The translations under genes and the position numbers were made by a program. Below are positions 8,274-12,691 of a stretch of DNA of 12,691 nt, piece by piece; positions within the stretch are counted from its first letter, which is position 1, and every line of letters starts with the position of its first letter. The DNA is from a bacterium (GTDB lineage: Bacteria; Patescibacteriota; Minisyncoccia; Minisyncoccales; UBA10102), in contig JAUYJR010000037.1 of NCBI GenBank assembly GCA_030699255.1, positions 1-12,691 on the forward strand, given 5' to 3'. A model generated the notes under the pieces. That model searched no databases. It was not told the DNA's origin and saw nothing but the letters and a program-made list of their open reading frames with translations.

Positions 8274-8494
8274 AATGGGATGCTGACTGCATACACTATG
8301 ACGCACTTTGCCTTCTAACTTCGAGCATATGCCTTCAGAAGAGAACGCCATAAAATTCTGCTTGCGAACGTCCTTCTAAAAGCACATGCTCTCCGTTAGT
8401 CACGTATAATTCCCACTATTTAAACGAAAAGATATGTTCTCGAAGTTAATGAGCTATACTACTTTCTAACCTTCGCCCATACTGCTTTTTCTGT

Positions 8495-8500
8495 TAGAAT
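8495..8500 (+). promoter_or_regulatory. extended -10 promoter element of rnhB
   Basis: TAGAAT preceded by TGT (8492-8494) forms an extended -10. The -35 at 17-nt spacing (TTCGCC, 8472-8477) is poor. The predicted start, near 8507, coincides with the rnhB ATG at 8506, which suggests a leaderless message. Confidence 0.5.
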
Positions 8501-8505
8501 AATGT

Positions 8506-9096
8506 ATGACAAAGAAGTTTGTAGCCTACATTGACGAAGTGGGGAGAGGGGCGCTGGCCGGACCTGTTATGGCCTGCGCTGTCTGCATTACCTCTCCCAA
8601 CGCTGAACTTCAAACATACGGGGAAAGAGATTCGAAACAACTCTCTCCCAAAAAGAGAGAGGAGATTTATACTAAAGTTTTTCGCCACCCCAACATTGTT
8701 TGGGCTATTGGATCCGCATCATCTCAAGTGATAGATCAAAAAAACATTCACCAGGCAACACGGCTGGCCATGAAACTTGCAGTACGATCTCTTGAAAAAA
8801 AGTTGAGTAAAAAAGGAAAGCAGATTCATTCTCTTGTGATTGACGGCACATCTCTCCTTGATTCAACGCTTCCACAAAAAGCTGTTCCCAAGGCGGACGC
8901 GCTTTTTCCTGCTTGCGCCATAGCTTCCATTATTGCCAAGGTAACAAGAGATCGGCTTATGATCCGCTACCACAAAACCATGCCTTCTTACCTTTTCTCA
9001 AAACATAAGGGGTATGGAACAAAAGAACATGTTTTGGCCATTGCACAGCATGGTATTTGTAATATTCATCGCGTATCTTTTCATGTACCGTCATGA
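8506..9096 (+). CDS. rnhB: ribonuclease HII
   Basis: RNase HII cuts the RNA strand of RNA/DNA hybrids and nicks at single ribonucleotides embedded in DNA, starting ribonucleotide excision repair. The 196-residue protein carries the type 2 RNase H signature DEVGRGALAGPV at 10-21, giving catalytic D10 and E11. D113 (LVIDG) and D131 (PKADALFPA) are the remaining acidic ligands. SIIAKVTRDR (141-150) and HKGYGTKEH (167-175) are also family-conserved. The length is normal. The ATG has no Shine-Dalgarno; a TGtTAGAAT -10 ends 5 nt before it. The TGA stop overlaps the next gene's ATG (ATGA), so the two are probably co-translated. Confidence 0.96.
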   Translation: MTKKFVAYIDEVGRGALAGPVMACAVCITSPNAELQTYGERDSKQLSPKKREEIYTKVFRHPNIVWAIGSASSQVIDQKNIHQATRLAMKLAVRSLEKKLSKKGKQIHSLVIDGTSLLDSTLPQKAVPKADALFPACAIASIIAKVTRDRLMIRYHKTMPSYLFSKHKGYGTKEHVLAIAQHGICNIHRVSFHVPS

Positions 9097-9440
9097 TCAA
9101 TGTTACTTATCAAGAAAACTTGGAACGGGAGACCACCATTGAGTTTTTTAGGGGATCGGGTCCCGGAGGCCAGCACCGCAATAAGAGGGAAACCGGAGTA
9201 AGATTGCGCCATATTCCTTCAGGTGTTGTGGTGGAAGCGGTTGAGGAGCGGTCTCAGGCGCGGAATAGGGAGGTGGCATTTGAACGCCTTGCAGAAGAGT
9301 TGGAAAAACTCTCAACACCGGAAACGCCTCGAATTCCCACAAAACCCTCCCGTTCTCAAAAAGCAAATAGACTTAAAGAAAAACATGAGACGTCAGAAAA
9401 GAAGAAACTCCGCAAACCTCCTGTACTGCCGGAGACATAG
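9093..9440 (+). CDS. small GGQ-domain release-factor-like protein (putative ribosome-rescue peptidyl-tRNA hydrolase)
   Basis: A 115-residue protein made of the class I release factor GGQ domain plus a tail. The motif GSGPGGQHRNKRETGVRL lies at residues 21-38 with GGQ at 25-27, the loop that triggers hydrolysis of peptidyl-tRNA. HIPSGVVVEAVEERSQARNRE completes the domain. No codon-recognition domain (PxT/SPF-type) is present, so it is not RF1 or RF2. The lysine/arginine-rich C-terminus (about 83-109) resembles the tail with which ArfB/YaeJ enters the empty mRNA channel of stalled ribosomes. The gene starts by a 4-nt overlap with rnhB and is followed by a strong hairpin. Role in ribosome rescue is inferred from domain layout; the exact subfamily is uncertain. 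Confidence 0.85.
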   Translation: MINVTYQENLERETTIEFFRGSGPGGQHRNKRETGVRLRHIPSGVVVEAVEERSQARNREVAFERLAEELEKLSTPETPRIPTKPSRSQKANRLKEKHETSEKKKLRKPPVLPET

Positions 9441-9486
9441 GGCAAGACACGCACAGAGACACAGATGTGCACAAGCCATGTCAGAG

Positions 9487-9534
9487 AAAGCTTAGTTCCG
9501 GTAAACTATCCCCACCTTACCGGAACTAAGCTTT
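9487..9534. terminator. perfect 18-bp inverted repeat, terminator of the rnhB unit
   Basis: AAAGCTTAGTTCCGGTAA (9487-9504) and TTACCGGAACTAAGCTTT (9517-9534) are perfect complements around a 12-nt loop. The downstream arm ends in CTTTT, and the reverse strand also shows a short T-run, so it could work both ways. The last T overlaps a TTGACA -35 box at 9534-9539, placing the end of one unit directly against the start of the next. Confidence 0.75.
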
Positions 9535-9562
9535 TGACAAGTTCAGATGGCAATATCATAAA
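9534..9562 (+). promoter_or_regulatory. putative promoter of the engB-tag unit
   Basis: A consensus TTGACA (9534-9539), a 17-nt spacer and CATAAA (9557-9562). The predicted start is near 9569. A second candidate -10, GG-TAGGAT at 9571-9576, has only a poor -35 (TGGCAA, 9548-9553) but would give a 4-nt leader to ATG 9587. Confidence 0.5.
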
Positions 9563-9586
9563 AACTACGGTAGGATGACTTACTAT

Positions 9587-10195
9587 ATGAATATTGTAAA
9601 AGCAGAATTTGTTAAAGGCGTTATTGGAGATGATTACGGTGTGGAGGATACCTTGCCCCACATTGCTTTTTTTGGTCGTTCCAATGCTGGAAAGTCCAGT
9701 TTGATTAATTCTCTGGTTGGCAGAAAAAATCTGGTAAAAGTGAGTAAGATGCCGGGAAAAACAAGAGAGGCAAATTTCTTTTGCATTAACGATGAGTTCT
9801 ACCTAGTTGATTTTCCCGGATACGGGTACGCAAAGCAGTCAATCAAAGATCGTAATAAAATGGTTGAGAGAATTTTCTGGTATGTGGAGTTTTCTCAAGC
9901 AAGGCCACGTTCGGTGTTTGTTATTATTGACGCAAAGGTTGGTTTAACGGCCTTGGACAAAGATATGCTCAATATTCTTCAGGCAAACAAACACCATATT
10001 GTTATTGTGGCAAATAAAATAGATAAGTTCCCAAAGAGCGCTCTTAAGGAACAGATTGCACTGATTAAAAAAGAAGCAAAAGACATACCAATTTTAACCT
10101 ATTCTGCCAAAACTCATGAGGGAAGAGAGCAACTTCTTGAAAAAATTGCTGGCATTCTAACGTCCTCTCCTGCGCATGAAGATACCATCCACTAG
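9587..10195 (+). CDS. engB: ribosome biogenesis GTP-binding protein YihA/YsxC/EngB
   Basis: An essential TrmE-Era-EngA-like GTPase that acts in late large-subunit assembly. From ATG 9587 it has 202 residues. G1 is GRSNAGKSS, the G2 threonine sits in MPGKTREANFF, G3 is DFPGYGYA, G4 is NKID and G5 is YSAKT. The protein consists of the G domain with short ends, normal for the family. A start at ATG 9575 would add MTYY. I prefer 9587 because MNIVKAEFVKG aligns with the usual family beginning, and AGGA (9572-9575) lies 11 nt upstream. The gene follows a strong terminator and a TTGACA box, and its 3' end abuts or overlaps tag. Confidence 0.95.
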   Translation: MNIVKAEFVKGVIGDDYGVEDTLPHIAFFGRSNAGKSSLINSLVGRKNLVKVSKMPGKTREANFFCINDEFYLVDFPGYGYAKQSIKDRNKMVERIFWYVEFSQARPRSVFVIIDAKVGLTALDKDMLNILQANKHHIVIVANKIDKFPKSALKEQIALIKKEAKDIPILTYSAKTHEGREQLLEKIAGILTSSPAHEDTIH

Positions 10196-10202
10196 AGAAT
10201 GT

Positions 10203-10781
10203 ATGAGATGCGATTGGGCGGAAACAAGTGATGAAATGAGGGAGTACCACGATACCGAGTGGGGGACTCCTCAGAAAAACGATCTAATTCTTTTTGAGTA
10301 CATTCTCCTGGATTCTTTTCAGGCAGGATTGAGTTGGGCCACCATTTTACATAAAAGAAAAAGCTTCCAAAAAGCATTTAGCAACTTTGATCCAAAACGT
10401 ATTGCAAAATACGGCACCAAAGAAATTACCGCGCTGGTAAACAATAAGGATATTGTGCGACATAAAGGAAAGATTGAGGCTACCATTGGAAACGCAAAGA
10501 TATTTTTGGCAATCCAGAAAGAGTATGGGAGTTTCAGCTCATACCTCTGGAGATGGGTTAGCGGAACACCAGTACAAAGCAAGTGGAGAAAACAAGAAGA
10601 AGTTCCCACAAATACAAAACTTTCAGACGCCATATCTAAAGATTTAAAAGCGCGTGGATTCCGGTTTTTTGGATCAACCATTTGCTACGCCTTTTTGCAG
10701 GGAAGTGGAGTTGTGAACGACCATGTCACAACCTGTTTTCGATATGCAAGTCTTCCTCAAAAGGGTATTGCAAAAATATAG
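10203..10781 (+). CDS. tag: DNA-3-methyladenine glycosylase I
   Basis: Tag removes 3-methyladenine from alkylated DNA to start base-excision repair. From ATG 10203 the protein is 192 residues and aligns with E. coli Tag: MRCDW start, EYHDTEWGTP, QAGLSWATIL, HKGKIEATIGNA, DLKARGFRFFGSTICYAFLQGSGVVNDH. The zinc-snap ligands are kept: C3, H16, H174, C178. D37 stands where E. coli has the base-recognition E38 (LDSFQAGLSW instead of LEGQQAGLSW). An in-frame ATG at 10176 would add nine residues and overlap engB by 20 nt; I chose 10203 because it matches the family's start and lies 7 nt after the engB stop. The two genes are probably co-transcribed. Confidence 0.95.
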   Translation: MRCDWAETSDEMREYHDTEWGTPQKNDLILFEYILLDSFQAGLSWATILHKRKSFQKAFSNFDPKRIAKYGTKEITALVNNKDIVRHKGKIEATIGNAKIFLAIQKEYGSFSSYLWRWVSGTPVQSKWRKQEEVPTNTKLSDAISKDLKARGFRFFGSTICYAFLQGSGVVNDHVTTCFRYASLPQKGIAKI

Positions 10782-10793
10782 AAATACTATACA

Positions 10794-10821
10794 CTAGGGA
10801 ATCCTAGGCAAAAAGCTTGGG
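10794..10821 (+). promoter_or_regulatory. two overlapping, mutually exclusive short stems in the leader of the Gre-domain gene
   Basis: CTAGG (10794-10798) pairs with CCTAG (10803-10807). Alternatively CCTAGGC (10803-10809) pairs with GCTTGGG (10815-10821), using two G-U pairs, just before the AGGGGG Shine-Dalgarno site. A weak promoter, TTGCAA (10768-10773) and TACACT (10790-10795) with a 16-nt spacer, lies upstream. All three are weak, and they may be chance. Confidence 0.25.
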
Positions 10822-10840
10822 ATAAAAGGGGGAAGATTTC

Positions 10841-11293
10841 GTGATTACGAAAAGGGAGTTGTTTGAGTTTCTGTTAGAGACTCAGAAACAAGGAACCGCA
10901 AGATTAGCTCTTTCTAGCGCAGCACACGGAGGAGAGCCGTACACAGATTTTGACGGAAAGTTCATTCACGATCATAATGCTTCCGCTCTTGATCACAAGA
11001 ACAAGAGAGAGCAATTCGATCGAAAACAGAATGAACCTCTCCTGACAAGCTTCGAGTTACCAGGGGCTCTTTCCGAAGTAGAATGTGGGTCCCTTGTCCA
11101 TGTCCAATATGCGGATGGGGATAAGGAAAAAATTTTCATTCTGCCCCTAAACTACCCCGAATTCGAAACGGCTCAAGCGATTGCAAAAGTTTCCTCAAAA
11201 GAATCTCCAATCGCCAGGGCCTTGATCGGAAAGAAGAAGGGAGAATCTGTAGTCCTTGGATTCGCGGAAATACTGATCTTAGATATCAGATAG
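10841..11293 (+). CDS. GreA/GreB C-terminal (FKBP-like) domain protein with a divergent N-terminus
   Basis: A 150-residue protein. Residues about 78-150 match the Gre-factor C-terminal domain: VECGSLVHVQYADGDKEK, then VSSKESPIARALIGKKKGESV (the family's ISSPIGRALIGKKVGD pattern) and a closing ILDI strand. That domain docks on the rim of the RNA polymerase secondary channel. The first ~75 residues do not show the long Gre coiled coil or its acidic GDLsENAEY tip, so RNA-cleavage activity is doubtful. It may be an Rnk-like or other polymerase-binding regulator. The start is GTG 10841, supported by an excellent Shine-Dalgarno (AAAAGGGGGAAG, ending 5 nt upstream), the strongest in the window. A terminator follows the stop, and tag ends 59 nt upstream, so it may be its own unit. 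Confidence 0.75.
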   Translation: MITKRELFEFLLETQKQGTARLALSSAAHGGEPYTDFDGKFIHDHNASALDHKNKREQFDRKQNEPLLTSFELPGALSEVECGSLVHVQYADGDKEKIFILPLNYPEFETAQAIAKVSSKESPIARALIGKKKGESVVLGFAEILILDIR

Positions 11294-11299
11294 TTTCAG

Positions 11300-11332
11300 A
11301 AGCCCCGGCCAACTTAGTAGGCGGGGGCTTTT
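11300..11332 (+). terminator. rho-independent terminator after the Gre-domain gene
   Basis: AAGCCCC (11300-11306) pairs with GGGGCTT (11324-11330). GCC/GGC extends the stem past a single G/G mismatch, with a 9-nt loop. The stem runs into TTTT (11329-11332) and starts 6 nt after the stop codon: a classic GC-rich stem with a T-tract. Confidence 0.88.
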
Positions 11333-11349
11333 CATGTTTAAAAGCACCT

Positions 11350-11378
11350 TTGACTTAAGGCTAAGTCTGTGGTAGAAG
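11350..11378 (+). promoter_or_regulatory. putative promoter of the metallopeptidase gene
   Basis: TTGACT (11350-11355), 17 nt, then TAGAAG (11373-11378) preceded by TGG. The predicted start near 11385 is only 2 nt before ATG 11387 and lies downstream of the Shine-Dalgarno sequence AAGGAG (11376-11381). Promoter and ribosome site therefore occupy the same bases. Confidence 0.5.
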
Positions 11379-11386
11379 GAGCCACT

Positions 11387-11944
11387 ATGGAGCGGCAAAT
11401 CAGAGTAAAAAACGCGCGAATCCGCTACGCGGTAAAGCGAACATCCTCGGTAAAATCCCCCAGTCTACGGGTTTATCGGAATGGACGATTTGTTGTACTA
11501 GCTCCTCTGAGCATGCGATATGAGAAGATTCAGGAATTTCTGCGATCCAAAGCAGATTGGCTATTGGAGCAGTACCGATTCTTTCGACGTTTTCAAGGAC
11601 GCCTCCTTTTTACCACCAGCAAAGACGCCTATTTAAACTATAAAGAAGAGGCAAGAGCATTTGTGAAGAATAGGCTAGATTTTTATAAAAAAATATATCG
11701 TGTTTCTCCCAATCAAGTTCGTATAAAAAATCACAAGGTGACCTGGGGAAGCTGTTCTGAAAACGGAAACCTGAACTTTAACTACAAGCTTCTCTTTCTC
11801 CCTCGCAGACTGGCAAACTACCTTGTTGTACACGAACTCTGCCATCTCAGAGAATTTAACCACTCCCCAAAGTTTTGGAAATTGGTAGAACAAACGTTTC
11901 CCGATTACCATCAGCTGGAACAGGAGCTTCGGTATAGGTATTAA
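11387..11944 (+). CDS. YgjP-type (DUF45/M48-like) zinc metallopeptidase family protein
   Basis: A 185-residue protein with the full YgjP signature: VTWGSCSENGNLNFNYKLLFLP, then VVHELCHL, then NHSPKFWKLVEQTFPDY. HELCH supplies two zinc-binding His and the catalytic Glu, and the His of NHS is the third ligand. The basic N-terminal half (RYAVKR...SLRVYRNGRFVVLAP) is typical of the family. No signal peptide or membrane segment is seen, so it should be cytoplasmic. The substrate is not established for the family. ATG 11387 is chosen over the upstream GTG 11369 because AAGGAG sits 5 nt before it; the GTG would lie within the promoter-like sequence. It stands alone between a terminator upstream and a new promoter downstream. 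Confidence 0.88.
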   Translation: MERQIRVKNARIRYAVKRTSSVKSPSLRVYRNGRFVVLAPLSMRYEKIQEFLRSKADWLLEQYRFFRRFQGRLLFTTSKDAYLNYKEEARAFVKNRLDFYKKIYRVSPNQVRIKNHKVTWGSCSENGNLNFNYKLLFLPRRLANYLVVHELCHLREFNHSPKFWKLVEQTFPDYHQLEQELRYRY

Positions 11945-11958
11945 AAAACAAAAACTAT

Positions 11959-11987
11959 TTGACGAGCATACATGGGCGCGGTATCAT
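11959..11987 (+). promoter_or_regulatory. sigma70-type promoter of the SurA-like gene
   Basis: TTGACG (11959-11964), exactly 17 nt, then TATCAT (11982-11987) preceded by GG. The predicted start near 11994 gives a leader of about 33 nt to ATG 12027. Confidence 0.7.
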
Positions 11988-12026
11988 GGGCATATAAAGA
12001 ATGTGCCCTAATCTATTTATTGGACC

Positions 12027-12251
12027 ATGACAAATCCGGAAGAACAGCAAGAGCAGGTTTCACAAAATGTCCCTAGCAACGTAATAGAGAATAGCGCGCA
12101 AGAATCGTGGTCTGTTTCAGTGCAGGAAGGAGCAAAATCAAATAAAACCATCCTTGCCGTTGTTGGTATTGTGCTAACAATTGCTCTTGGGGGATTGGGA
12201 TACATGTACTACACGGGATCTGCCACAAATAGAGCCCTGTTGCAACGGTAA
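12027..12251 (+). pseudogene. SurA-N-like membrane-anchored chaperone/foldase, N-terminal part before a frameshift
   Basis: The first 74 residues of a gene whose reading frame breaks near 12233-12248. It starts with a polar, Gln/Glu/Ser/Asn-rich cytoplasmic segment (1-40) ending in KSNK. One hydrophobic helix (41-62, TILAVVGIVLTIALGGLGYM) acts as a signal anchor, and YYTGSATNRA begins the outside linker. The frame stops at TAA 12249-12251, although the family sequence continues immediately in the frame one base back. The ATG lacks a good Shine-Dalgarno, but the promoter at 11959-11987 supports transcription of this region. As an independent 74-residue protein it would be a bare membrane anchor, so I read it as one half of a broken or mis-sequenced gene. 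Confidence 0.75.
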
Positions 12252-12691
12252 ACGGAGAAAGGATTACAAGGAGCGAATTAGACGCCTATGCAGACAATGT
12301 GGCGGCAAATGCTCAAATGCCTTCTATAAGCGAGGAGGAACGAAAAGAACTTGAAAGCTACTCGCTGGATCTCATGATTGGAGAGAGACTACTCTTGCAG
12401 GAAGCAAAAACACAGAATATTGTTGCCTCATCTCAAGAAGTTGACTCACAGCTAACCATGATTATGGCTGACTTCTCCAGTGAAGAGGAGTTTCAGCAGG
12501 CGCTTGCTCAGTCAAATATTACTAAACAAGATCTTCGAGAAAGCCTTGAAAAGCAGAACATATTCATTCAGTTAGCTCAAATATCCGTTTCAGAAGAAGA
12601 AATGATGCTTCTTTACGAGAGTGAAATGGCAGAGCAAGAAGATGCTCCTCTCTATGAAACCGTAAAGCCTCTGATTCGCCAGCACATTGAA
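12233..12691 (+). pseudogene. SurA-N-like chaperone/foldase, continuation after the frameshift, cut by the window end
   Basis: From 12233 this frame is open to the window end and encodes VATVNGERITRSELDAY, the standard beginning of the SurA N-terminal chaperone domain. The helical segments LESYSLDLMIGERLLLQEAK, IVASSQEVDSQLTMIMADF, FQQALAQSNITKQDLRESL and VSEEEMMLLYESEM follow, with the typical SurA/PrsA order. A prolyl isomerase (parvulin) domain would be expected further on but is not reached. A stop at 12230-12232 bounds this frame upstream, so it has no start of its own at the domain edge. Joined to the preceding segment it would be an extracytoplasmic, membrane-anchored folding factor. 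Confidence 0.75.

Larger units (their letters stand above)
8236..8505. other. divergent intergenic region between dnaE and rnhB with small dispersed repeats
   Basis: This 270-bp region has no convincing gene. It holds the dnaE promoter on its left edge and an rnhB promoter on its right edge. TAACTTCGAG (8316-8325) recurs in inverted orientation as CTCGAAGTTA (8439-8448), and CATAT flanks both copies on the same relative side, spaced 0 and 2 nt. CCTTCTAA occurs at 8311-8318 and 8372-8379, with a CTTTCTAACCTTCG variant at 8462-8475. An isolated perfect TATAAT lies at 8405-8410 without a good -35. The repeats may be protein-binding sites; this is inference. Confidence 0.5.

Noticed and set aside
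8166..8351. A 61-residue minus-strand frame upstream of and overlapping the dnaE start
   Set aside because: It covers the dnaE promoter and 70 nt of dnaE in a different frame; its one hydrophobic stretch falls in the AT-rich promoter.
12228..12252. Programmed -1 ribosomal frameshifting in the SurA-like gene
   Set aside because: There is no X-XXY-YYZ slippery heptamer and no obvious downstream stem; a one-base indel in CCC explains the break more simply.
1..12691. CRISPR array, insertion sequence, prophage, tRNA, rRNA or defence island
   Set aside because: I saw no regularly spaced repeats, transposase, integrase, phage or toxin-antitoxin-like genes and no cloverleaf sequence; all long frames are housekeeping or family-assigned genes.
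1..12691. Alternative genetic code with UGA read as glycine, known from some candidate phyla
   Set aside because: tmk, dnaE and rnhB all end at TGA at the expected family length, two of them exactly at ATGA overlaps with the next gene.

Overview
The window is a compact block of bacterial housekeeping genes with no mobile element, no CRISPR array and no recognisable defence or secondary-metabolism cluster. Genetic code 11 fits: TGA, TAA and TAG all end intact, family-length genes. Small genes, tight overlaps, few Shine-Dalgarno sequences, a ThrRS without its N-terminal TGS domain, a DnaE that ends after its OB fold, and use of the GatB amidotransferase route together suggest a streamlined genome. 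A Candidate Phyla Radiation (Patescibacteria/Parcubacteria-like) bacterium is my best guess. This is inference; no rRNA or marker tree is available here.

Left part (1-2354, + strand): the 3' part of tmk (dTMP kinase) overlaps gatB (Asp/Glu-tRNA amidotransferase subunit B) by an ATGA junction. A 249-bp gap follows. It holds a strong sigma70-like promoter and a 5' leader with a perfect 12-bp hairpin in front of a 65-residue cold-shock-domain protein. A perfect 18-bp bidirectional hairpin separates this from the convergent minus-strand genes.

Centre (2375-8251, - strand): dnaE, thrS and miaA lie in that transcription order and probably form one operon for replication, tRNA-Thr charging and tRNA isopentenylation. 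It is driven by a promoter just upstream of dnaE and ends at a small hairpin right after miaA. A 270-bp divergent intergenic region separates dnaE from rnhB.

Right part (8495-12691, + strand): rnhB overlaps a small GGQ release-factor-like protein by ATGA and ends at a perfect 18-bp hairpin. Then come engB/ysxC (ribosome-assembly GTPase), overlapping or abutting tag (3-methyladenine DNA glycosylase I); a small GreA/GreB C-terminal-domain protein with an unfamiliar N-terminus and its own terminator; a YgjP-type zinc metallopeptidase; and a membrane-anchored SurA-N-like chaperone gene that is broken by a one-base frameshift and runs off the window.

The best leads are the frameshift in the SurA-like gene, the structured cold-shock leader, the recurring GG-TA(G/T)nnn promoter form with predicted near-leaderless transcripts, and the Gre-domain protein. 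I found no convincing previously undescribed multi-gene system; this looks like an ordinary core region.
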